Assembly (NCBI RefSeq): GCF_022343555.1
Contig: NZ_JAKQZH010000006.1
Location: 1-64,000, forward strand
Length of the DNA stretch: 64,000 bases
DNA from: Marinobacter sp. C7
GTDB taxonomy: Bacteria > Pseudomonadota > Gammaproteobacteria > Pseudomonadales > Oleiphilaceae
Direction of reading: 5' to 3'
Shown: one piece after another, positions 7,876 through 16,605 of the stretch
How positions within the stretch are numbered: the stretch's first letter is position 1
Layout: each line of letters begins with the position of its first letter
Notes under the pieces: model-generated
The model's database searches: none
What the model saw: only the letters and a program-made list of their open reading frames with translations
Told to the model about the DNA's origin: nothing
Position numbers and translations under genes: made by a program

Positions 7876-9390
7876 TCAAACCGCCTTGGCAGCAATAATC
7901 TTGTCGTGCCACTCCACCGGACCGGTCTGGTGCACGGAGCTGCCCCGCGAATCCACCGCCACGGTCACCGGCATGTCTTCCACCTCGAACTCGTAGATGG
8001 CTTCCATACCCAGCTCTTCAAAGGCCACCACCTTGGCTTCCTTGATCGCCTTGGACACCAGGTAAGCAGCGCCACCTACGGCCATCAGGTACACCGCGCC
8101 ATACTCCTTGATGGCGTCGATGGCCACCTGGCCGCGCTCGGCTTTACCGATCATGCCGGTGAGGCCGGTTTTCTCGAGCATGGTGTGGGTAAACTTGTCC
8201 ATGCGGGTAGCCGTGGTCGGACCGGCGGGGCCAACCACTTCTTCGCGTACCGGATCCACCGGGCCCACGTAGTAAATAAAGCGCCCCTTCAGATCCACCG
8301 GCAGCTCTTCGCCGGCTTCGATCATGTCCACCATCTTCTTGTGGGCAGCGTCACGGCCGGTGAGCATCTTGCCGGACAGCAGAACGGTTTCACCCGGCTG
8401 CCACTCTTTGACGTCTTCCGGCGTCACGGTATCCAGATTCACCCGGCGCACGTTCTCGCCCACTTCCCAGGTGATCTCCGGCCAGTCGTCCAGGCTCGGC
8501 GGAGTCTGCAGGGACGGACCCGTGCCATCCAGGGTGAAGTGCGCGTGGCGGGTGGCAGCGCAGTTCGGAATGATCGCCACCGGCTTGTTGGCGGCGTGGG
8601 TCGGGTAATCCTTGACCTTCACATCCAGTACCGTGGTCAGGCCACCCAGGCCCTGGGCACCGATGCCCAGCTCGTTGACCTTCTCGAACAGCTCCAGGCG
8701 CAGCTCTTCGGCACGGTTGGACGCGCCGCGGGCCTGCAGGTCGTGAATATCGATCGGATCCAGCAGGGCTTCCTTGGCCAGCTCCATCGCCTTCTCGGCG
8801 GTACCACCGATGCCGATACCCAGCATGCCCGGCGGACACCAGCCAGCACCCATCTGCGGCACCATCTTCAGCACCCAGTCCACCACGGAGTCCGACGGGT
8901 TCAGCATGGCGAACTTGGACTTGGCCTCGGATCCGCCACCCTTGGCAGCCACGTGAACCTCAACGGTGTCGCCCGGAACCATCTTGTAGTGGATGATGGC
9001 CGGGGTGTTGTCCTTGGTGTTGGCACGCTTGCCATCCGGATCGGCCAGCACAGAAGCCCGCAGCACGTTGTCCGGGTGGGTGTAGGCGCGGCGAACGCCT
9101 TCGTTGATCACATCATCCAGGGGCATATCGCAGTCCCACTGAACGTTCATGCCGATATTCACGAAAACCGTAACAATGCCGGTGTCCTGACAGATCGGAC
9201 GGTGGCCCTGGGCGCACATCCGGGAGTTGATCAGGATCTGGGCCATGGCATCCTTCGCCGCCTGGGACTCTTCCTTCTGGTAGGCCTCATAGACGCCCTG
9301 GATAAAGTCCTTGGGATGGTAATAGGAAATGAATTGCAGCGCGTCCGCTACACTCTCAATCAGGTCGTCCTGGCGGATTACGGTGGTCAT
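7876..9390 (-). CDS. fumA: Fumarate hydratase, class I (iron-sulfur)
   Basis: Class I [4Fe-4S] fumarase, converting fumarate and malate in the TCA cycle. Likely cluster ligands are the cysteines in PICQDTG (Cys67), GWCPPG and PNCAATRH. N-terminal alpha domain and C-terminal beta domain (TTATRMDKFT, PVEWHDKI) are fused, total 504 aa, normal for the family. ATG start with a GAGG ribosome site 6 nt upstream. Eight bases covering -14 to -7 of the mRNA (CUGAUGAG, read on the minus strand at 9404-9397) are perfectly complementary to the core of the candidate Fur-controlled RNA at 48778. This would fit iron-sparing repression but is only a prediction. Diverges from the enoyl-CoA hydratase gene. Confidence 0.95.
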   Translation of the reverse strand: MTTVIRQDDLIESVADALQFISYYHPKDFIQGVYEAYQKEESQAAKDAMAQILINSRMCAQGHRPICQDTGIVTVFVNIGMNVQWDCDMPLDDVINEGVRRAYTHPDNVLRASVLADPDGKRANTKDNTPAIIHYKMVPGDTVEVHVAAKGGGSEAKSKFAMLNPSDSVVDWVLKMVPQMGAGWCPPGMLGIGIGGTAEKAMELAKEALLDPIDIHDLQARGASNRAEELRLELFEKVNELGIGAQGLGGLTTVLDVKVKDYPTHAANKPVAIIPNCAATRHAHFTLDGTGPSLQTPPSLDDWPEITWEVGENVRRVNLDTVTPEDVKEWQPGETVLLSGKMLTGRDAAHKKMVDMIEAGEELPVDLKGRFIYYVGPVDPVREEVVGPAGPTTATRMDKFTHTMLEKTGLTGMIGKAERGQVAIDAIKEYGAVYLMAVGGAAYLVSKAIKEAKVVAFEELGMEAIYEFEVEDMPVTVAVDSRGSSVHQTGPVEWHDKIIAAKAV

Positions 9391-9571
9391 AGGCGCCTCA
9401 TCAGCTTGTTTCGTTATTTCGTGTCATCGAAAAATCGGAGGCGAGAGTTTACCAGAAAATCGTTCGAACGAGTGATGCGACGGAAGGCGAAGGCGCTATA
9501 AAAGGAAGCAATAAAAACTATCGATCGGGGGAGCAAGCCCCGGACATAACAGCACGTTTGCAGGAGATACC

Positions 9572-10345
9572 GTGACCGACCTCATCTTCACCGAGAAAAC
9601 AGACCGAATCCTGACCGTTCGTCTCAACCGGCCGGAGCGCAAGAACGCCCTCACCCACGACATGTACACCGCCATGGGCGATGCCCTCGAACAGGCGGAA
9701 TCCGATACCGACATCCGCTGTACCCTGTTCACCGGTACCGAGGAGTGCTTCACCGCCGGGAATGATCTGAGCGAATTCGCCCAGGGCCTCCCGGGTGAGT
9801 TCCGGGAAACTCCTGTGGGTCGCTTCCTTCTATTGCTGGCGACCGCCACCAAACCGGTGGTGGCCGCGGTCAACGGCCCGGCAGTAGGCATCGGCACGAC
9901 CATGTTGCTCCACTGCGATCTGGTGGTCGCCGGAACCAACACCCGCTTCCAGATGCCGTTCGCCAATCTGGGCCTGTGCCCGGAAGGCGGCTCCAGCCTG
10001 CTGCTACCCGCCTGGCTCGGCCGCGTCCGTGCTGCCGAATTGCTGATGCTCGGCACCGCGTTCACCGCGGACGACGCTCTGCGACTTGGCATCATCAACC
10101 GGGTTTGTGAGCCAACGGAGTCCGAGTCCAAAGCCCGGGAACTCTGTGACCAGCTCGCAACCCAGGCACCCGCTGCTCTCCGTGCCACAAAACAGCTGCT
10201 CAACCGGCCGGTCCTGGAGGACCTGACAGACACCATGCTGACCGAGGGTAAGCTGTTCAGCGAGCGCCTGAAATCCCCCGAAGCCGCCGAAGCTTTCCGG
10301 GCGTTCATGGAAAAACGCCCGCCTGATTTTTCGTCATTCGAGTAA
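9572..10345 (+). CDS. Enoyl-CoA hydratase/isomerase family protein
   Basis: Crotonase-fold enzyme acting on acyl-CoA double bonds. The RLNRPERKNAL start, the oxyanion-hole region (AGNDLSEFAQG) and the VNGPAVGIGTTMLLHCD block are typical. The CPEGGSSLLLP segment keeps one Glu at the usual catalytic position, while the first hydratase Glu site appears to be replaced, so isomerase-like chemistry is possible. 257 aa, cytoplasmic. GTG start with AGGAG about 6 nt upstream. It stands alone between fumA (divergent) and the lipase gene. Exact substrate unknown. Confidence 0.85.
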   Translation: MTDLIFTEKTDRILTVRLNRPERKNALTHDMYTAMGDALEQAESDTDIRCTLFTGTEECFTAGNDLSEFAQGLPGEFRETPVGRFLLLLATATKPVVAAVNGPAVGIGTTMLLHCDLVVAGTNTRFQMPFANLGLCPEGGSSLLLPAWLGRVRAAELLMLGTAFTADDALRLGIINRVCEPTESESKARELCDQLATQAPAALRATKQLLNRPVLEDLTDTMLTEGKLFSERLKSPEAAEAFRAFMEKRPPDFSSFE

Positions 10346-10572
10346 GTCGCAAATGGCGATTGCAGCGCTCGACAAAGCGCTTAGGGGCAACTATTTTTCA
10401 CAAAGGCCGGACTCCATCCGTGCGAGGATGACCCGAAAAGCCAGAATCACACTTTTGGCTGATCAACACTTGCCAGACTGTCGCTATAGTCAGAGTTACG
10501 AAATTGGCTCAAAGCGCTGACCAAAATTTCAAAAAGAACATAACGACACAACAACAGGAAAAGGTTCCACCC

Positions 10573-13362
10573 ATGTTCAAGAAAACACTAATAAGTCTTG
10601 CCGTGGCGTCTTCCGTTGGACTTACAGGCTGCTGGAGCAGCGGTGACGAGGGGGCGAATGCTAATCCGGATTATCAGATTACTGACACGACTATTGACCA
10701 GACGCTGGTCCGCCCAATTTTCAATCCGATTTTGACAGCCCCGGATTTCAGCATCCCTGCAAATTATGATCTGGTGCTTCTCCTGGGTGCGGGCCAAAGC
10801 ACGAACTACGACTTTACGGGCTTTACTACCGGAACCGATCCTGCCTCCAACACTATTAATGATCTCGCCGGCTTCTCGACTTCGGGTCAGATAGACGTTC
10901 GATTCAATGGTTCACTGGATGCTTCGACGGTGATTGCCAACCAAACCGTACATCTGGTTCCGATGAACATGTTGCCTGTGTCAGAAAATACGCCTGACAT
11001 TGAGCTAACGGCAAATCCGGCCTATATCAATTCCAGCGATCCGTTCGATCTGGCTAAATTCGCAGCCCAGGATTTCCGAACTGAAGTGGTCTCTCTAGAC
11101 GGGGGGACGGACAACGTTATCCGAATCACTCCGCTAAAGCCGCTTGAGAATCAAACCAAGTACCTCGTTATTGTGACCGGTGGTGTAAAAGCTACAGATG
11201 GCCGTTCCACAGCGCCGTCCATCGGTTATTCACAAATGGCTGGTGACGGGCCTCTGGGGAATCCGGCTCTGCAATCAGTGCGGGATCTCGTTCAAGGCGG
11301 TGAGGCGTTGGCGGCCGGCTGGTTGGGTGCTAACGGCATCACCGACGACGTGACCCTTGCCTATACAATCACTACCTCCAACACACAGACGGTTCTTGAT
11401 TCTATTACGAGTCCAGCCCCCTACCTGCCGAAACTGGGCCAGCAGGTTGTTCTGTACTCCGCTCTTCAGGTGGTCAGGGATAATCTGCCCGAAACAGCAA
11501 CCGCTTCAACTGTATTCGCAGCGTTGGCAGATGCCTTGAGCGACTCCCCGGAAAACGTTGAGCTTGCGCAGGCAGTCGGTGCCGCAATCGGGCCTTACAT
11601 TGCAGATCCTACTCTGGGCCAGCAAGTCGTGGGTTCTGTAGTCTCAGAATTGCCGTTCCCCCAACCAAGGGGAGCCACATTCTATAGCGATACAACCAAG
11701 TCGGCAGACACACTTCCAGCGATCTCCGCCTCAGGAAATGCTGAGCTTCAAACCGCAGCTGGCTTTGTCAACGTGACGGAAGGCGCAATCGAGCTTCCCT
11801 ATTACCTTGAGCTGCCCGGCGAAACCGGAGCAGGACTCGTAGAAGGAATGTGGCGAGGCGACACGGACCTTGAGACGGCGCTGAACAGCACGATCGATTC
11901 ACTCAGAGATAGTGATCCAAGCCTGGCCACTCTCTCCAACTTTGAGTTCCCGCGGGACGCCGATGGCACATTGAACGTGACACAGTACATGCCCTTCCCC
12001 AAGGAGAACGCAAAGGTAGCTGTTCCTGTAACTGTGTTTTATCCCAAAGCAACTGCGGGCTGCACAGCGATTAGCGACGTTGTGGTCTTCCAGCACGGGC
12101 TTACAGTCGACAGAAGTGTCGCAACAATCCCTGCAGTTGTCTTGGCCGCACAGGGAGCTCAACTTGCTAACGGTACCTGCATTGCCACTGTCGCAGTCGA
12201 TCAGCCGCTGCATGGCCTCGGGGGCGATACTGTGGGGACTATCCCCGGGCTGACGCCGGGAAGTTACATTGATCCTGCAGATTTCCCGGAAGCGGATTAC
12301 GTAGGTGAGCGTCACTTTAACTTTACGGCTGTTCCAGGCACTCTTACACCGCAGGCAGCCGAATCGATTACGGATGTTGAGTCTGGAAGTCTGGCAATTA
12401 ACCTGCAAAGCCTGCAGACAACCCGAGACCTTCTCCGTCAGGGAGTTGTAGATCTGCTGAACCTGTCCGCAACAATGCGTTTCGGCGCGTTCGATATCGA
12501 TGGCCCGGGCCTTGACGGTGCGGTCTACGCAGGTGATGCCCTTCACAATGCAAACTACCACTTCGTTGGCCACTCCCTGGGTGGGATTTCTGGAACACCG
12601 TTTGTCACTCTTGCCGAGGATGCTTTCCTCAGAGGTGCGTACGGAGCAATTGGCGCAAATGCGCTCTACCCGGATTTCACCTCTATTTCTCTGATGAACA
12701 CTGGTTCCCAGTTGGCGAAGATGGCAGAAAACTCTCCGGCGTTTTCTCCCGCAGTACTCGGCGGTTTGTCGGCAGCAACTGGCGGCACTGTAGTCCAGGG
12801 CACGTCATCGCTCGAGACCTTCCTCTACGTGTGGCAGTCAGCACTTGACAGTACTGACCCGGTCAACTTTGGCATGCGGCTTGGCGCCAGCGTTTCAGCA
12901 GAAGGCACCACCGGTCTTTTGCTCTCCGAAGTAGTAGGAGACCTCACTGTTCCGAACGAGGCGAACGTTTCGACTCTGGGGCAGGCACTGTCCGCACCGC
13001 TTGCCGGAACAGAGCCTCTAATGGCTCTGGTAAACTTGGGCGCGGGTGTTGATCCGTTGACTTCGGGCTCACTGATTACGGCAAGCAATCCGGTGCCAGT
13101 GGGTCCCGTCGCAAACGCGTCATCGTTCTTCTTCGGCGCCCAGCCCTGCTCGACGGCTAATCATGGCACATTCGTTGCCCCAGCTACGCCAGCTGACGAA
13201 ACGGACCCGGTTTGCCCGAACGGCTCAAGTACTGGTGACGCATTTGGCGAGATGGTTGCTGAAGTGTTTGGAAACATCACCCAGCAAGCAATCCCTGTCA
13301 TCGATTCTAGCGTCCTTGGGGATAGTCCAACGGTTGAGGCCGCTCTGGACCAGAACCAGTAA
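10573..13362 (+). CDS. Large lipoprotein lipase/phospholipase, VolA/Pla-1/cef type
   Basis: Surface or periplasmic alpha/beta-hydrolase lipoprotein. The N-terminus (MFKKTLISLAVASSVGLTGC) is a lipoprotein signal with lipobox LTGC and acylated Cys20. A roughly 400-residue N-terminal region is followed by the hydrolase domain with nucleophile Ser668 in GHSLGG. Members of the VolA/Pla-1/cef group release fatty acids from phospholipids. ATG at 10573 is preferred over an in-frame start 69 bp earlier because AGGAAAAGG lies just upstream and the signal peptide then begins the protein (929 aa). Base composition is slightly more AT-rich in its first part than in neighbours. A strong terminator follows at 13374. 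Substrate not determinable. Confidence 0.85.
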   Translation: MFKKTLISLAVASSVGLTGCWSSGDEGANANPDYQITDTTIDQTLVRPIFNPILTAPDFSIPANYDLVLLLGAGQSTNYDFTGFTTGTDPASNTINDLAGFSTSGQIDVRFNGSLDASTVIANQTVHLVPMNMLPVSENTPDIELTANPAYINSSDPFDLAKFAAQDFRTEVVSLDGGTDNVIRITPLKPLENQTKYLVIVTGGVKATDGRSTAPSIGYSQMAGDGPLGNPALQSVRDLVQGGEALAAGWLGANGITDDVTLAYTITTSNTQTVLDSITSPAPYLPKLGQQVVLYSALQVVRDNLPETATASTVFAALADALSDSPENVELAQAVGAAIGPYIADPTLGQQVVGSVVSELPFPQPRGATFYSDTTKSADTLPAISASGNAELQTAAGFVNVTEGAIELPYYLELPGETGAGLVEGMWRGDTDLETALNSTIDSLRDSDPSLATLSNFEFPRDADGTLNVTQYMPFPKENAKVAVPVTVFYPKATAGCTAISDVVVFQHGLTVDRSVATIPAVVLAAQGAQLANGTCIATVAVDQPLHGLGGDTVGTIPGLTPGSYIDPADFPEADYVGERHFNFTAVPGTLTPQAAESITDVESGSLAINLQSLQTTRDLLRQGVVDLLNLSATMRFGAFDIDGPGLDGAVYAGDALHNANYHFVGHSLGGISGTPFVTLAEDAFLRGAYGAIGANALYPDFTSISLMNTGSQLAKMAENSPAFSPAVLGGLSAATGGTVVQGTSSLETFLYVWQSALDSTDPVNFGMRLGASVSAEGTTGLLLSEVVGDLTVPNEANVSTLGQALSAPLAGTEPLMALVNLGAGVDPLTSGSLITASNPVPVGPVANASSFFFGAQPCSTANHGTFVAPATPADETDPVCPNGSSTGDAFGEMVAEVFGNITQQAIPVIDSSVLGDSPTVEAALDQNQ

Positions 13363-13373
13363 ACGCAACCCAC

Positions 13374-13403
13374 GAAAAACCCCGGCGCAAGCCGGGGTTT
13401 TTC
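13374..13403 (+). terminator. Intrinsic terminator after the lipase gene
   Basis: Stem CCCCGGC / GCCGGGG (13380-13397) with a GCAA loop, an A-run before and TTTTTCTTTT after. It lies 12 nt beyond the lipase stop codon. The flanking A-run means it could also act on the minus strand. Confidence 0.9.
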
Positions 13404-13456
13404 TTTTGGTGTGGAACACACCTTAACGACAAAACTCAACGAACAGCCAAGTCAAC

Positions 13457-14518
13457 CTAGTCGGAGAAGTTTAAAGGGCTCCCAATCTGCCTCTGCATCA
13501 CCCCATCCCCCCGATCAACCTCAATCACCATCTCTCTGGCCCTCAACTGCGGGTGCTCCGCCGCCTCTGCGATCGTCAGCACCGGTTCCACACAGGCGTC
13601 CTGCCCATCGAATACTTCCTGCCACTCCGCCAGTGTCTTCTCTTTCACTTTCTCCTGAATGGCCGTCTTGAGCTGCTTCTGATCGTTCGGCTTCTGGCTC
13701 AGTGCCAGGCTTTTCATTTCCGACAGCCCCAGGGCGTCACACAGCCGTGCCGAGAACTGGGGCTCCAGACTGCCCACCGACAGCCAGCGGCCATCACGGG
13801 TCTGGTAGTAGTCATAGAAAGAACCGCCGTTGAGCAAACTGCTCTCGGGCTTCTGTTCCACGCCTCCGGCCAGGCAGGCCGCGCCGGACATGGCGTTGAG
13901 GGCGAAGGCAGCGTCGGTCATGCTGATATCGACGAACTGACCCCTGCCGGTCTGCTGGCGTTCGATAACGGCCGCGAGGATGCCCATGACGGCATGGTGG
14001 GAACCTCCGGCCACGTCCGCTACCTGGATGCCCATGGGCGGAGGGCCGCTGTCTGCGCGGCCGCAGTGGCTGGATACGCCGGCAATAGAGAGGTAGTTGA
14101 TGTCGTGGCCGGCGCGGTCCCGGTAGGGGCCGGTCTGGCCGTAGCCGGTGATGGCGCAGTAAATCAAGCCGGGGTTGATTTCTCTCAGGGTCTCGTACCC
14201 GATGCCCAGGCGGTCCATCACGCCGGGACGGAATTGCTCAACCACAATGTCGTAGTCCCTGACCAGTTCCTTTACTTTGTCTGCAGCGCCTTCCTGTTTG
14301 AGATTGAGCTGCAGCGTGTCCTTACCACGGGTGAGATAGGAAAAGGCGGTACTGAATTTGCCGTCGAAGGGAGGCATCACTTTTGTGAGGTCCACCCGGT
14401 CCGGTGCCTCGATTCGCAGTACCTCTGCCCCCATGTCGGCCAGCAGCATGGTAGCGTAGGGGCCGGGCAGCAAGGTGCTGAAATCCAGAACCTTCAGTGA
14501 ACGCAAGGGGCTTGCCAT
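13457..14518 (-). CDS. CaiB/BaiF-family CoA-transferase (or alpha-methylacyl-CoA racemase-like)
   Basis: Family III CoA-transferase fold. The start LRSLKVLDFSTLLPGPYATMLLADMGAEVLRIE is diagnostic in pattern, with further blocks GRDKD-like RGKDTLQLNLK and the VQVADVAGGS segment holding the expected catalytic Asp. 353 aa is slightly shorter than true CoA-transferases and fits alpha-methylacyl-CoA racemase-like members, so either activity is possible. I use ATG 14518 with AAGGAGAAG just upstream rather than an ATG 24 bp earlier. It is divergent from the AraC-type regulator at 14718, which may control it. Confidence 0.88.
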   Translation of the reverse strand: MASPLRSLKVLDFSTLLPGPYATMLLADMGAEVLRIEAPDRVDLTKVMPPFDGKFSTAFSYLTRGKDTLQLNLKQEGAADKVKELVRDYDIVVEQFRPGVMDRLGIGYETLREINPGLIYCAITGYGQTGPYRDRAGHDINYLSIAGVSSHCGRADSGPPPMGIQVADVAGGSHHAVMGILAAVIERQQTGRGQFVDISMTDAAFALNAMSGAACLAGGVEQKPESSLLNGGSFYDYYQTRDGRWLSVGSLEPQFSARLCDALGLSEMKSLALSQKPNDQKQLKTAIQEKVKEKTLAEWQEVFDGQDACVEPVLTIAEAAEHPQLRAREMVIEVDRGDGVMQRQIGSPLNFSD

Positions 14519-14717
14519 GGTCTTCTCCTTCTTGTCAGGCAATTATGGTTTGAGCAGATCTGTTTTATCACCATGCTGCCGTGTTTTGCTCCCGGGGCCA
14601 ACTGCCGGTTCCCCCATTCCCGTTGACCAATTCTTCCACGCTTCAGGCAGTTAGGCCGGTTGCAATGTTCCCCCGGGGTTTTATGATGGGTTTCGTTTTC
14701 AAGGAATGGCGAGCACA

Positions 14718-15737
14718 ATGCCCAACCTGACGGTTTCAAGACATTTTGTACAGGCAGCTTTGGTCGGCGCCGAGGCCCGGGGACTGGATACCCGGGAGAT
14801 GCTGAAGGACGCCGGGATTTCCCCGGATTTGCTGCGCATCGACATGGCGCGGGTCAGCAGTGACCAGTTCAGCCGGCTGATGCAGGTGCTGTGGAACCGT
14901 ACCGGTGACGAATTCATGGGCATGGGCCCCCGTCGGGCCCGGACGGGTACCTTTGCAACCATGTGCGCCCTGGTTATCGATTGCCCCAACCTGGAGGCCG
15001 TCTATCGCCAGGCATTTCAGTTCTCACGCCTGTTCGAGCCCATGGTGTCCATGGAGCTGGAAGTCGGTGAAGAGCAGGCGCGGCTGGTGCTGCGTATCGA
15101 AGGCGAGATCTATGATCCCAGTTACTTCCTGCGCGAGAGTATTCTGGTTATCTGGCATCGCCTCGGTAGCTGGCTCATTGGCCAGCCGGTGGAATTGGAC
15201 AAAGCCGAGTTCGATTACCCGCGGCCGCCCCACGGTGATGAGTACCGGCACATCTTCCATTGCCCGCTGGAGTTCGAATCAGGCCGGACCGCCCTCACCT
15301 TCGACAAGCGTTTCCTCTCGGAGCCGGTCATCCGCGACAAGCCGGAAATGCGGCAGTTCCTCAAGACTTCACCGGCGGACCTGCTTTCCCGGCCGGACGA
15401 AAGCAATACCTGGACCGGCAGGATTCGCGCATTGATTGGCCGGGATTTCTCCAGGCCCCTGCCGGATTTCGAGTGGATTGCTTCAGAGCTGCATACCAGC
15501 CCGCAAACGCTCCGGCGCCGCCTGAAACAGGAGAATACGTCCTTTCAGGAGATCAAGGACCTGCTGCGGCGGGACATGGCGATCTACTACCTTGGCCGGC
15601 AGGATCTGGCCATCAATGACATCGCGGAAAAGGTGGGCTTTACCGAGCCGTCCACGTTCCACCGCGCCTTCAAGAAATGGACAGGCGTCACCCCCGGTGC
15701 CTATCGCGAGGGTGAACGGGGAAACCTGGAATCCTGA
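14718..15737 (+). CDS. AraC-family transcriptional regulator (Arabinose_bd type)
   Basis: About 250 N-terminal residues form the Arabinose_bd-like ligand domain, followed by a C-terminal double helix-turn-helix (DFEWIASELHTSPQTLRRRL and LAINDIAEKVGFTEPSTFHRAFKKW). This architecture is common among regulators of lipid, sterol and ornithine metabolism (OruR-like). Two starts are possible: ATG 14706, with AAGGA directly abutting, and ATG 14718, with the same AAGGA 12 nt away; I prefer 14718. It is divergent from the CaiB-like gene, which suggests control of that gene; the ligand is unknown. Confidence 0.9.
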   Translation: MPNLTVSRHFVQAALVGAEARGLDTREMLKDAGISPDLLRIDMARVSSDQFSRLMQVLWNRTGDEFMGMGPRRARTGTFATMCALVIDCPNLEAVYRQAFQFSRLFEPMVSMELEVGEEQARLVLRIEGEIYDPSYFLRESILVIWHRLGSWLIGQPVELDKAEFDYPRPPHGDEYRHIFHCPLEFESGRTALTFDKRFLSEPVIRDKPEMRQFLKTSPADLLSRPDESNTWTGRIRALIGRDFSRPLPDFEWIASELHTSPQTLRRRLKQENTSFQEIKDLLRRDMAIYYLGRQDLAINDIAEKVGFTEPSTFHRAFKKWTGVTPGAYREGERGNLES

Positions 15738-15742
15738 GGAAA

Positions 15743-16600
15743 TCAGGAGCCGTCAGGCGCTTGCAGATGGCGGACCAGTTGCCCCAACGTCTGGGCGATT
15801 TCACCGGCGCGCTCCCGGTTGTAGCCAAGCTGCATCAACCGGGAACCATCACGGGGATCGTATATCCAGCAGCTGGACACAGCGGCCTCACAGCCCCATT
15901 CGATCATCGGATTCACCCCATAGACTTCCATGGTCTGGGTCTTGCGCACCAGGCGGTTTCCGGCCTCGCGACGAATTTCCTGAAAGCTGATCACGCTTTC
16001 AGTCGCACTGACCTCATACGCCACATCCGCAGGGTTATCCAGCCGGACAACGGTCTGGTCCGCCCGCCAGCCCGCCACATCGAGCAGGCTGTTCAGATGA
16101 GTCAGCAAGGCTTCCCGGTCGTTGTCCGCGAGGTAGAGCCTTCTGAGTGAGGCGGTGCTCTGGTTGCCCGCCGGCTCAATCACTGCCACCTTTGGAGGTT
16201 TCTCGCCGTTACCGTTGGTTGCTGCTCCCGATTGGCGGGTGCGCTCCACATCGGTGATCAGTTTGAGGGCTTTCTGATAATGGCTGCCGTCGGCACCCGC
16301 CTGGGTTACGTAGGCTTCGAGGGCTGCCTGGGCTTCGTTGAGATGACCGGCTTCCAGCATCACCCGACCCCGGTAGAAAAAGTACTCCGGAGGTTTTTCC
16401 GCTTCCAGTTTCTGAAGCCGATTGAGGTACTCACCGGCCTCCCCCCAGTTACCGGCATTGACCGCCTCTTCTGTAGCCAGCATCAACCGGCGCATCTCGT
16501 GCTCCGGAGCCAGGGCCTGCACCTGACCGGCGGCCGAGAGGGCTGCCACCAGGGCCACGGACCGGGCCAGTCGATGAAACATTCCAGATGCTACTGCCAT
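15743..16600 (-). CDS. Exported protein with TPR-like N-terminal region, function unknown
   Basis: I do not recognise a characterised family. The N-terminus is a Sec signal (hydrophobic stretch ending in VQALA). Residues about 30-110 look like two TPR-type helical hairpins (NAGNWGEAGEYLNRLQKLE, EAGHLNEAQAALEAYV). A Ser/Gly/Asn-rich linker follows, then a C-terminal domain with two nearby Cys (WGCEAAVSSCWIYD) that may form a disulfide, consistent with a periplasmic location. AGGAG lies about 8 nt before the ATG. It begins 5 nt after the rmuC stop, so the two are probably co-transcribed. 285 aa. Confidence 0.75.
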   Translation of the reverse strand: MAVASGMFHRLARSVALVAALSAAGQVQALAPEHEMRRLMLATEEAVNAGNWGEAGEYLNRLQKLEAEKPPEYFFYRGRVMLEAGHLNEAQAALEAYVTQAGADGSHYQKALKLITDVERTRQSGAATNGNGEKPPKVAVIEPAGNQSTASLRRLYLADNDREALLTHLNSLLDVAGWRADQTVVRLDNPADVAYEVSATESVISFQEIRREAGNRLVRKTQTMEVYGVNPMIEWGCEAAVSSCWIYDPRDGSRLMQLGYNRERAGEIAQTLGQLVRHLQAPDGS

Positions 16601-16605
16601 GGTTC

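Noticed and set aside
7828..9501. Long plus-strand open frame (about 557 codons) opposite fumA
   Set aside because: His/Gly/Val-rich translation typical of the antisense of a GC-rich gene; fumA on the minus strand is complete and conserved.
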